Assembly: GCA_030374735.1 (NCBI GenBank)
Contig: JASCIV010000218.1
Span: forward strand, 1 to 31,095
Source of the DNA: Gracilaria caudata
Taxonomy: Eukaryota; Rhodophyta; Florideophyceae; Gracilariales; Gracilariaceae
DNA: 31,095 nucleotides
Direction: 5' to 3'
Shown here: piece by piece, positions 23,929-31,095 of the stretch
Numbering within the stretch: the first letter of the stretch is position 1
How the letters are laid out: the number at the start of each line of letters is the position of its first letter
Notes under the pieces: model-generated
Told to the model about the DNA's origin: nothing
Seen by the model: the letters and a program-made list of their open reading frames with translations, nothing else
Database searches by the model: none
Position numbers and translations under genes: made by a program

Positions 23929-26682
23929 ATGAATGCAAACAAGTTCCGACTCAAAAACCTCACCGACGACGGCCCCATTGTCTTCCCACAGCCCACCACG
24001 GCACCGCCGCCCGTTTTTCCACCAGATTTTGAGCCCGACAGTGACTTACTAGTGGATCCGTATGGCAACTTTTATTGCTTTGTCTGTCAGGTGAATGTAC
24101 CCAAAGGGTCCTCAAATATCACGCAGCATCTCGACGGCAAGAAGCACGAGCACCACAATCGTCGTTTCGCTTCCAGGCAGGACAAGGACGCCGTCAGGCG
24201 CCGTTATCAGCAAGCCGCCTTTGGCCAACGCCCCATGAACTTCAAGACACTCCAACCCGCTCATGAATCTCCCAATCAGACATTTGTGACGTCTTCAAAC
24301 CCGTACGGCGCTCGTATGCAGTATGCTTCCGATTCCACCTCGGGCCCACCAGATCTTCGGCCTACACCTGCATCAGAGCAACTGAACCCACAGAGCGTCT
24401 CAGCCATGTCAGTCCAACTCGCGACGGAGGCGCTTTCCCGACCGCAACCCCAAACAACAACCTCACTTCGGGCTTCTCGGCAAGCGGCTCCGACTGTCGC
24501 GTCGCGGTCCGCCTCAAACTCTACATCTCAACCGTCCGCGCCCCATGTACGTTCTGCTGAAGAAAAGGAGAAGCGGAGGAGAAGGAAAGCCGAAGCGAAG
24601 CGCTTGCATGCCATGTCCATAGACAAGACGTCCTTCATTGCCACTATTCTCGCAGACGATGACGGTCAAGTTCAAAGCGATGGGGACGCTGAGGAACTTG
24701 ACACTGTCACTGTACAACAACGTGCTAAGCCCTTCGGGCCTCTCAATTTCAAACCTCCGCCAGGTCCAGACTACTTTTTTGAATCTATGGCGGAGGAATC
24801 CTCTCCATCGGAGGCCGCGGCTAAGATCAAGAGCACTCTTTGCGAAGCCAAGAAGACGAAAGGCGACGACGTACGCACCCCATCCACGGGGGAACCTGAA
24901 ATGGTAGAGTTGAACAGGGCTAATGACGCACCTTCGTTTCTGTCACTGGCCAAACCCGACCCACCCCAACGAACAGAACCACTGGCAAACCTAGAGAAGC
25001 TCAAAGAGTCTCTTGTCATCTTGAAAGACGAAAATGGAGAGGATCTGCCTCCATGGCTTCTTGATCCCTCAAACACTGAAAGGGTTCTTTTCGCAAGCGA
25101 TTCTTCCATAGCATTACACCATGAGGTGCTTGAGTTCCTTCGTTTCATTGAGCCTACAGACACCGAGAAGACCGCAAGGGAGAATATGGTTACCAAGGTG
25201 AAGTCCATTGTGAAGGCTTTATGGCCTGCTAGCGAAACAGAAGTATTCGGTTCATATGCCACGAACGTCTTCCTTCCATCTAGCGATATTGACATGTGTG
25301 TTACAAACACACCAAACAACGGCGAAAAGGCAGAATTTGAGCAGTTGGCACAAGCCATACGTAATGTCACAGGGTTTGCAAGAAGGGTTAATATAGTGGA
25401 TGCCAAAGTGAAACTGGTCAAGATTATAGCCAGTGAAGGCAGCATCAACTGTGACATTACGATTGGCGTGCGCAATGGCCCAGACTATGTTCCATCGATC
25501 AAGAAGTACATCAGTACGTACCCTGCCCTACGTCCCCTTCTACTTGTCTTGAAATGCTTCTTGCAACAAAGGAATCTGAACGAGGTTTATTCGGGAGGCT
25601 TAGGATCCTACTCTGTACTGTTATTAGTTGTATCTCATCTACAAATGTTGAGATACAACTTTCCCTCATCGAAGGCAAATCTGGGAGCGTTGTTGCAGCA
25701 GTTTTTCCAGGTGTATGGAAAGTCCTACAACCCCTGTTGGGCTGGTATCCAGGTGAAGGACAACGGTTGTTACTTCGACAAGTTCGAAAGATTCCGTATC
25801 CCTCCCCACGAAGCGCTGCGCTTTTCTATTCAAGACCCGAATGATGAAACGAATCATCTTGGTGTTAACGGGTTTAGCGCATTACGAATACGAAGGGCAT
25901 TTGCAAGGGCATCTAACGCCCTTGTAAAATGGCGGCGAGATGACGGCTCTTCGAGCCCAACTCCCTTGGGTGCTGTCCTGAATGTGGATGACGTATTCCT
26001 CATACGAAGGCAAACTGTTCTAGAAAATCTTCAGAAGAAGGGCCACACGCCCCTTCTTGATTCTCTGTCCCCAATTATGCGTGTGAGCACTCGACGAGCA
26101 CCATCTCCAGAGAGGCGACGTGAACGAGACCCAAGACTGGCTAAGCGTCAACGTTCCATGGGCACAGAACAACAAGGTAGAAGCACTCGTAGGGGTATTT
26201 ACAACGTGGGCAACGGTTCAGAGCCTGTTCAAGGGCGACAACAAATGCAGGCAGCAGCGAATTCTATGTATGCCTCCCATAATGGCATGTATAACCCGAA
26301 TGTGGCTTATACTAATCCAACAAGTGGATACTCCATGACTGCACAACAGTACTCGGCGGCAACGCCAGGATTCCAATATGTGAATCCTGGTATAGTGTCA
26401 GGCGTGGTACCGCATCAAGTGTTCAACACGGGGCTGAACTCAGCGTTCACGCCAGGGTTGAACACAGGTATGATGTCAGTACAAGTGCCGCAGATGGCAG
26501 ATACTAATCAAGTAGGACGAAACGATGGGTATATACAGAGTGATAGGTATGGCCGACAAGACAGTTACGGACAGCACGATAGTTACACCCCGCGCAACTA
26601 TTATCGGGGTGGACGACGTCGTGGCAGACCGTACCCGTACAGAAGAGGGGGACGCGGCGTAAGCAGTTACCACAGATACTAG
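23929..26682 (+). CDS. Non-canonical poly(A) polymerase (Trf4/PAPD5-like) with N-terminal U1-type zinc finger
   Basis: Predicted 917-residue nucleotidyltransferase. Residues 50-73 form a matrin/U1-type C2H2 finger (Cys50, Cys53, His67, His73). A long Ser/Pro-rich disordered region follows, with a basic cluster near 205-225 (EEKEKRRRRKAEAKRLHAMS). The catalytic domain has the helix-turn FGSYATNVFLPSSDID with Gly441-Ser442, Asp453 and Asp455, and the third acidic residue Asp509 in CDITIG. The PAP-associated domain follows (KCFLQQRNLNEVYSGGLGSY, then NPCWAGIQVKDNG). This is the layout of Trf4/5 (PAPD5/7) enzymes, which add short oligo(A) tails to nuclear RNAs for exosome decay or maturation. The C-terminus (about 720-917) is low-complexity, rich in Tyr, Asn, Gln and Gly, and ends in an Arg/Gly RNA-binding-like tail. 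The fused finger is unusual for Trf4. All catalytic Asp residues are present. Confidence 0.9.
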   Translation: MNANKFRLKNLTDDGPIVFPQPTTAPPPVFPPDFEPDSDLLVDPYGNFYCFVCQVNVPKGSSNITQHLDGKKHEHHNRRFASRQDKDAVRRRYQQAAFGQRPMNFKTLQPAHESPNQTFVTSSNPYGARMQYASDSTSGPPDLRPTPASEQLNPQSVSAMSVQLATEALSRPQPQTTTSLRASRQAAPTVASRSASNSTSQPSAPHVRSAEEKEKRRRRKAEAKRLHAMSIDKTSFIATILADDDGQVQSDGDAEELDTVTVQQRAKPFGPLNFKPPPGPDYFFESMAEESSPSEAAAKIKSTLCEAKKTKGDDVRTPSTGEPEMVELNRANDAPSFLSLAKPDPPQRTEPLANLEKLKESLVILKDENGEDLPPWLLDPSNTERVLFASDSSIALHHEVLEFLRFIEPTDTEKTARENMVTKVKSIVKALWPASETEVFGSYATNVFLPSSDIDMCVTNTPNNGEKAEFEQLAQAIRNVTGFARRVNIVDAKVKLVKIIASEGSINCDITIGVRNGPDYVPSIKKYISTYPALRPLLLVLKCFLQQRNLNEVYSGGLGSYSVLLLVVSHLQMLRYNFPSSKANLGALLQQFFQVYGKSYNPCWAGIQVKDNGCYFDKFERFRIPPHEALRFSIQDPNDETNHLGVNGFSALRIRRAFARASNALVKWRRDDGSSSPTPLGAVLNVDDVFLIRRQTVLENLQKKGHTPLLDSLSPIMRVSTRRAPSPERRRERDPRLAKRQRSMGTEQQGRSTRRGIYNVGNGSEPVQGRQQMQAAANSMYASHNGMYNPNVAYTNPTSGYSMTAQQYSAATPGFQYVNPGIVSGVVPHQVFNTGLNSAFTPGLNTGMMSVQVPQMADTNQVGRNDGYIQSDRYGRQDSYGQHDSYTPRNYYRGGRRRGRPYPYRRGGRGVSSYHRY

Positions 26683-26767
26683 CCTCTAGGACCTTCACAC
26701 GGTGGTAAACAACGCGTTGCGTGGTTCACATCGGTGCACGGCTGCCACAGTCGTTTGACTGCGGCTG

Positions 26768-27460
26768 TCACTGACTAAGGGCATTGAGTTCTGAGGAGTT
26801 GATAGACTTCTTGCTGATGTGGATGGGCGTGTACTCCCTAAGATATTGCACTACTTCAGCCGGAGTATCGACGAAACGAACAGCTTGTGACATGCCGGCT
26901 GCAATAAAGAGAGACTCCTCTCCCTCTCTTATAAACTGGCGAATGGGATTATAAAAGCCGTTTGTGTTGAGTATAACGATAGGTTTGACGTGTTGTTCCA
27001 ACTGGCGCGCACACATTTGTTCGGCAAGCTCGTCTAGTGTGCCCAAGCCACCGGGAAGTGTTACCAGTGCGTCGGCGCGTTGATACAAACCGGCCTTTCG
27101 GTTTTGCAGGTTGTCCTCCAACTGCACGTGACGGTATCGTTTGTGCAGACCTTGGTCGACAAACTGCCGAAGATTGACGCAGTCAACAATTCCTTTGGCG
27201 TCAATTGCGCCGCGAGTGACGGCGCCCATGAGACCGGTGTTGCCGCCTCCGTTGACTTGCACCCAGCCTTCGCGTGCAATGGCCTTGAATCAAAAGAGAG
27301 AAGAAATGAGTAGGGGAAAGATGGCTTGGAGGTTGGGTTTGTGAGTGGAACTTACCACTCCTAGGTTATAGGCGTCGCGTAGGTACAGCTCGTCGACCCT
27401 GGCACTTGAGGCGGCATACACGGTGACGGTGTGAATGCGGTACGGGTTCTCACCAGCCAT
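26768..27460 (-). CDS. LOG: LOG-family protein (cytokinin riboside 5'-monophosphate phosphoribohydrolase), spliced
   Basis: Two exons, 27460-27356 and 27283-26768, give 206 residues. The 72-nt intron (27284-27355) has donor GTG/GTAAGT and acceptor TTTTGATTCAAG after a pyrimidine tract; the frame is kept (phase 0). Exon 1 (MAGENPYRIHTVTVYAASSA) supplies the first strand of the fold and exon 2 continues with AIAREGWVQVNGGG. Family signatures are GGGNTGLMG (47-55), NRKAGL with Arg97/Lys98, and PGGLGTLDE (112-120, Glu120), matching the PGGxGTxxE motif of LOG enzymes (formerly annotated as lysine decarboxylases). LOG enzymes release ribose 5-phosphate from nucleoside monophosphates; in plants this activates cytokinins. 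The substrate in this organism is unknown. The start has a good context (aacATGG). The gene is convergent with the poly(A) polymerase gene, the two stops being about 85 bp apart. Confidence 0.9.
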
Positions 27461-27709
27461 GTTTGCGGGGCGGGTGTGCGAAGAGAGCGCAGAGGGCGCT
27501 CAGTGTGTCGAATGAAGGAAGAGCAAGAAATGAGGAATGCGGCGTTCATGGTATCCATTCATAGAGCGTAGTGCGGACGCGATGCTCGCCGGATGTGAGC
27601 CGCTCCAGGGCAGCCCGTGGGTGGCCGATGTGCCACCGCTGCTAAGTGACTGTGTGGGCGTGAACATGCGGCGTCAAACGCGGTCAGCTACGAAGGGTTG
27701 ACTTCGAGC

Positions 27710-27806
27710 GACAGGCTGTCCGTGGCCTTTTGATTGGCTGTTTTCACCAACTCGACTGCCGGTTTCGGTTGGCCGACAGGCTGTCGGCGACAGCGTCAAG
27801 TTGACG
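27710..27806. repeat. Cluster of three short palindromes with single-G centres
   Basis: GACAG-G-CTGTC at 27710-27720, GCCGACAG-G-CTGTCGGC at 27772-27788 and CGTCAA-G-TTGACG at 27794-27806. The first two share the CTGTC half-site. They lie 250-350 bp upstream of the LOG start. They could be protein-binding sites or chance products of the GC-rich composition. Confidence 0.5.
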
Positions 27807-28231
27807 GCGTCAAGCGCATGCACGCCCGCGTTAAGCCGCTGACGGAACGGTGGGAGAGAAGGTGTGTTGCACTTGGGCGCAACGCGCACGCGCTCGTGAG
27901 AGCGAAGCGGGTGCGTTGTCGTGCGAGAAGCTCAAGGTGAGACAGATCTGCTCCACTAGCGGCCATGTGCGTGCGCTCGCGCGTGAAAGGTTGTAACGGC
28001 GGCTTAACGCTGACGTCGAAGGGTACAGGCGTACTGACGGCTGTCAGAAGTGGGCGGTAAGCGCGCGCTTGAAAGCGATGGTGACGGCGGTGCGATCGGT
28101 GGCGGCGCCAACGGTCGCTGAACACAACGCAGATATAAGTTAGCGACAAGACGCTCCAAAATAGACCACGCTACAGGAGCACGTGACAAGACATTCTCAG
28201 CTACATCTATCTATGTGCGTTTAGCTTTGGG

Positions 28232-28247
28232 TGCGTTGCGCAACGCA
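28232..28247. repeat. 16-bp perfect palindrome TGCGTTGC/GCAACGCA
   Basis: Exact self-complementary sequence without spacer; a partial copy (TTGCGTTGCC) follows within 10 bp. Confidence 0.8.
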
Positions 28248-28307
28248 TTGCGTTGCCGCGGCGTGACGCACGCGTTTTCAGAAGGTGAACAGCCCCTTTT
28301 TTACGCG

Positions 28308-28337
28308 CTTTTTGGGCCTTTTTGGCCCTTTTTGGGC
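28308..28337. repeat. Three tandem 10-bp units (CTTTTTGGGC)
   Basis: CTTTTTGGGC, CTTTTTGGCC, CTTTTTGGGC in direct succession, with one substitution in the middle unit. Confidence 0.85.
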
Positions 28338-28596
28338 GCTGCCGTTGATCCTACAGCGGCTGCCGTTGGCTGAGCGGCATTTCTACAACTGCTGCGGAAC
28401 GAACGTTGCCCGCGCGGCGGTTGAGCGCAAAGTGGTTTAGCATTGTGCCATGGCTGAGAACGATAAGTGCGCGGCTTAGGACGGGCGCGTCGGCGAGCGA
28501 TTTGTACTGCTGCCAGATGATGTGATGTTTGTGCTGCATGCGCGGCTTTTTGGCGCTACGTCAGACTGCTTTCTGATTACAACACCGCTAAGCCAG

Positions 28597-28613
28597 CCTC
28601 CTCCGGGAGGAGG
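28597..28613. repeat. Palindrome CCTCCTCC-G-GGAGGAGG
   Basis: Eight-base arms around one G. A related CTCCTCCTCCTCC/GGGAGG pairing occurs at about 30040-30065. Confidence 0.75.
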
Positions 28614-28813
28614 GCGTCCGCGCTTGGTGAGCGTCAATTCTTCTTTTTTTTGCATTACATGCTTTGAAGGCTTGTTTTTTTTTTTCTCTCGTTTACGTCA
28701 TTTTGACGGCGTGACGAGTTTGTGATTGTGTGTCGGGCGCTGTCTAAAAATATGTTTGTTTGCGAGACTCTTCTTGTGCGTGATGAACGTCGAGCGCCGA
28801 GGAATTCACACGA

Positions 28814-28828
28814 GGGGGGGGGGGGGGG
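28814..28828 (+). repeat. Run of 15 G
   Basis: Homopolymer G15 between CGA and CGG. Length is prone to sequencing and replication error, and it breaks any frame assumed across it. Confidence 0.9.
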
Positions 28829-30233
28829 CGGAGCTCAGCGTTCACGCATTCGCACAGTTCGCATTTACACCTGCGCTACGCAGTATGTTGTTGCGGTTGT
28901 TGGCGAGCGCTGTTTATTTACAGAGCGGTATGAAAAGGGAGCTCGCAGATGAGGCGGCTGTCTACGCTGCGGCTGTTAATTGCTCGCCAACACATTGCGC
29001 GACGTCGTTGTGACTTCCATTTTCGGAACTGTCATTCGTGAAGAAGAAGCTGCACAGTGTGACTGAACGCGGACAAACTGCGTCAGCGCTCGATGGTGAG
29101 CGATGACAGCAACACTTCACATGCGGCGTTACGGGCGATCATACGTCGAGGCGGCGTGGCCACCGAAAGAGAGAACTTTCGCGCACGGGGCGAGCCAGCG
29201 CGCGCTGTCGTTTACAGCTCGCGAACGCTTCCGCTGCGACGCGCACGCGCGGCTGGTTTATGATATCTGTGGTGTATGTGCCGAGAAGCAAAAAGCGCGG
29301 ATGCTTGCGTTGCTTGTCGCGTTTGCTTGCGTTGCTTTACTTACTTTTGTCTCGCGAAAGACGTGCCAACGTCGGTGAGTCACACGCGTGGCAGACGTGC
29401 GCACAGCTGGCAGCGTCGCGCGACACGGCCATGCTGGCGCTGCACGTTCAAATTTGAAACGCTCAAACTTTTGAATCAAAAACAGTGCGTTGCAGGGCAC
29501 TGTGGCGCGGCGCTCTGCCACGCCATGAGATACCGCCTTGTGCTGCGGCGCGCGGCGTGGCGGCGGCGTGTGTGTGGCGCACCGCCTCGGCGACATACTG
29601 CCGCCTCCCCCCCGAGGGGGAGCCCTGACGTGTCTGTGCACGTTGCAAGTTGCAAGTTTCGTCGCGGAGGCGGCGGCGCGATCGCCTCTCGTTTTTGTGG
29701 GGGGGCTAGCGTGTCACGATGGTTCACGCAGCGCCACCCACAAGTATTTTGGAGCGCCATCGCGAGACATGACTGGAGCATACATCTCGGCGCGCATTGC
29801 CACCATCAGCGCCGTGTGTATGCGCTCAACACACGGCGTTTCTCGCAGGTCGAGGGCGCGCGCTAAAACGGGCGCGTTTTCGGGCGCGTGATCTCTCGCG
29901 AGCGCTGTTGTTGTTGGTTTTTGGATCACATGCTGCTCGTGTAATTTTTTGATTATTTTGCTTTTTTGCTTTTTTGAGCTTCCACCTTCGTTTTCGTCAT
30001 CAAACATCCATTCCAATCAGTGACTGCGAGAAGAGACCGGAGTCTCCTCCTCCTCCAGTGGGAGGCAGTCTGTCCGCTTTTTTTTTCTGTGTGGCGTCTC
30101 TTTTTTTCGTTTTTTCTTTTTTGCGCGCATTAACCGCAGCCAACAATAGCGCGGCGTTGAGCGTGAACCGAAACCAAAATCTGAAAGGGAAGCAGTTTTG
30201 CAGCGGGAGTTAACTCGATGCTGCGCAGCAGCA

Positions 30234-30269
30234 GCGCGCGCGTCGTGAGACGTCTCACGACGCGCGCGC
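30234..30269. repeat. 36-bp perfect palindrome followed by a T-run
   Basis: The arms are 18 bp with no spacer, centred on GACGTC at 30249-30254 and extending through alternating CG at both ends. CTTTTT follows immediately (30270-30275). A smaller palindrome, GCTGCGCAGC, lies at 30220-30229. In RNA the sequence would be a very stable stem followed by U's. Confidence 0.9.
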
Positions 30270-30360
30270 CTTTTTGCCCAGCCTCGTATCAAAGGACATG
30301 CGCGGAAGAAGGTATCATAAGCGGCTTTCCGTTGACACTTGTAAGCGCCCACGCTTGGAG

Positions 30361-30405
30361 CAGCGCAGCGCAGCGCAGCGCAGCGCAGCGCAGCGCAACG
30401 CAGCG
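30361..30405. repeat. CAGCG pentanucleotide repeat
   Basis: Seven perfect CAGCG units (30361-30395), then CAACG and CAGCG. The repeat is open in several frames, which explains the long spurious frames here. Confidence 0.95.
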
Positions 30406-30480
30406 CCAAGCGCGCGCCGCGCGAGACGAGCTGTCTGTCAGCCGATGCTTGGTAAGCGCACGCGCACGCGCGCCGCGCCA

Positions 30481-30514
30481 CGTCGCCACGTGTGCGCGCG
30501 AGCGCGTGGCGACG
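30481..30514. repeat. 10-bp inverted repeat, 14-bp spacer
   Basis: CGTCGCCACG at 30481-30490 and its complement CGTGGCGACG at 30505-30514. Tandem copies of CGCGTCGAA follow at about 30532-30550. Confidence 0.8.
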
Positions 30515-30892
30515 CGCCGGAGCGCGTCGCACGCGTCGAACGCGTCGAACGCGCAGCACGTGGTTGCGCGTGGGGAGGGCTGCGCTGTTCTTCAGGCGGT
30601 ACGCGTTGTGTGGCGCATGTGCAGCTCGCGGGGGAAGCGCGCACCACCTTGGAGCTGCGCACCGCACAAGCGCTCTGCGCGTCGCAGACGCGCGCCGGCA
30701 GCACTGTACTACTGCGCGCCCAGCGCGCCGTCGTCGTCGTCGTGTCGTGCTTGTTGCGCGCCCGCTGCGCGAGCGAGCGACCCACCACCGACCACGTGTC
30801 CGTCATGAGTGCCGCATGTGGGCGCGTCTAACAGCGCGCTGTCAACAACATCATGTGCCGCTTTATGTTTGTTTTTTTTATGTCATGTTGTG

Positions 30893-30944
30893 CTCTCTCT
30901 CTCTTTCTTTCTCGCTCTCTCGCCCTCTCGCTCTCGCCCTCTCG
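30893..30944 (+). repeat. CT-rich pyrimidine microsatellite
   Basis: CTCTCTCT then CTTTCTTTCTCG and CTCTCGCCCTCTCG repeats make a pyrimidine-rich tract with few purines, ending 23 bp before a possible start codon. Such tracts often occur in promoters or 5' leaders. Confidence 0.85.
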
Positions 30945-30967
30945 ATTGGCGCTGACCCCTCCTCACA

Positions 30968-31095
30968 ATGGTTCCTGATCCCACGAGCACCACCCCACCC
31001 TTCAACCCTCGCACGCGCTGCTGTCGAGCTGTACATTACAAACTCGAGTCTCGTGGCGAAAGCCTCCATCTGCACTCAGCGGCTACTGTCGAGCC
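30968..31095 (+). CDS. Possible 5' end of a gene running off the window
   Basis: The ATG at 30968 has a good context (cacaATGG), follows a pyrimidine-rich leader, and opens a frame that stays free of stops for 42 codons to the window end, starting MVPDPTSTTPPFNPRTRCCR. It is too short to identify. An open frame of this length arises by chance fairly often, so this is only a pointer for the adjacent sequence. Confidence 0.25.
   Translation, partial: MVPDPTSTTPPFNPRTRCCRAVHYKLESRGESLHLHSAATVE

Larger units (their letters stand above)
27461..30967. other. CpG-rich, palindrome- and repeat-rich region without a supported gene
   Basis: About 3.5 kb of GCGC/CGCG-rich sequence alternating with T-runs. 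Long frames on both strands near 30017-30831 come from stop-free CG-rich repeats and encode low-complexity Arg/Ala/Cys sequence, so I do not regard them as genes. Frames at 29276-29866 (+) and 29258-29641 (-) are similar. The region holds a G15 run, several perfect palindromes, pentanucleotide repeats and pyrimidine tracts (separate entries). The composition differs sharply from the gene-dense left part and would fit a subtelomeric or heterochromatic segment. Confidence 0.5.

Noticed and set aside
29258..29866. Long frames on both strands rich in Arg, Ala and Cys
   Set aside because: The composition follows the GC-rich repeats, and the frames overlap in opposite directions without recognisable motifs.
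30017..30831. Overlapping long frames on both strands (about 185-216 codons)
   Set aside because: They are low-complexity products of CG-rich repeats that lack stop codons in all frames, with no domain-like sequence.
27461..30967. CRISPR array or bacterial insertion
   Set aside because: The repeats are simple-sequence or palindromic with no regular spacers, and the neighbouring genes are eukaryotic with introns.

Overview
The window is nuclear DNA of a plastid-bearing eukaryote, most likely an alga. A red alga fits best, but that is an inference. The support is a set of typically eukaryotic proteins (MCM8, a Tcp11-domain protein, cytosolic threonyl-tRNA synthetase, a Trf4-type poly(A) polymerase, glucosamine-6-phosphate N-acetyltransferase), a plant-type 2Fe-2S protein behind a chloroplast-like transit peptide, and a LOG-family gene interrupted by a 72-nt GT-AG intron. 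Most large genes are single uninterrupted frames, both strands are used, and there are no operons or Shine-Dalgarno sites.

Left part (1-6300): a SANT/Myb-like protein of the type linked to PIF/Harbinger transposons, with GATGGAAA-type repeats on both sides; an interrupted small frame (1732-2052); RNA 3'-terminal phosphate cyclase (+); and, convergent to it, a large single-pass membrane protein of unknown function (-). A 45-bp near-perfect palindrome lies upstream of that last gene.

Middle (6300-21030): a candidate four-exon gene (6725-7368), GNA1, a long interval with open minus-strand frames, a plastid 2Fe-2S protein resembling PNSB3/cyanobacterial homologues, an unknown C-terminally anchored protein, MCM8, a Tcp11-domain protein, a candidate three-exon minus-strand gene (18251-19017), and a 627-residue unknown with three CxxC pairs.

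Right part (21080-27460): cytosolic ThrRS (-) with an unusual repeat-bearing insertion in its catalytic domain, divergent from a non-canonical poly(A) polymerase carrying an N-terminal U1-type zinc finger and an Arg/Gly tail; then a convergent spliced LOG gene. From about 27.5 to 31.0 kb the sequence is CpG-rich, full of short palindromes and simple repeats, and has no convincing gene until a possible start at 30968 that runs off the window.

The genes are mostly unrelated housekeeping functions: RNA end processing, translation, recombination, UDP-GlcNAc supply and plastid redox. No pathway cluster is visible. The most notable points are the probable small spliced genes that a simple open-frame scan misses, the palindromes, the ThrRS insertion, and the unknown proteins at 3879, 10937 and 19140.
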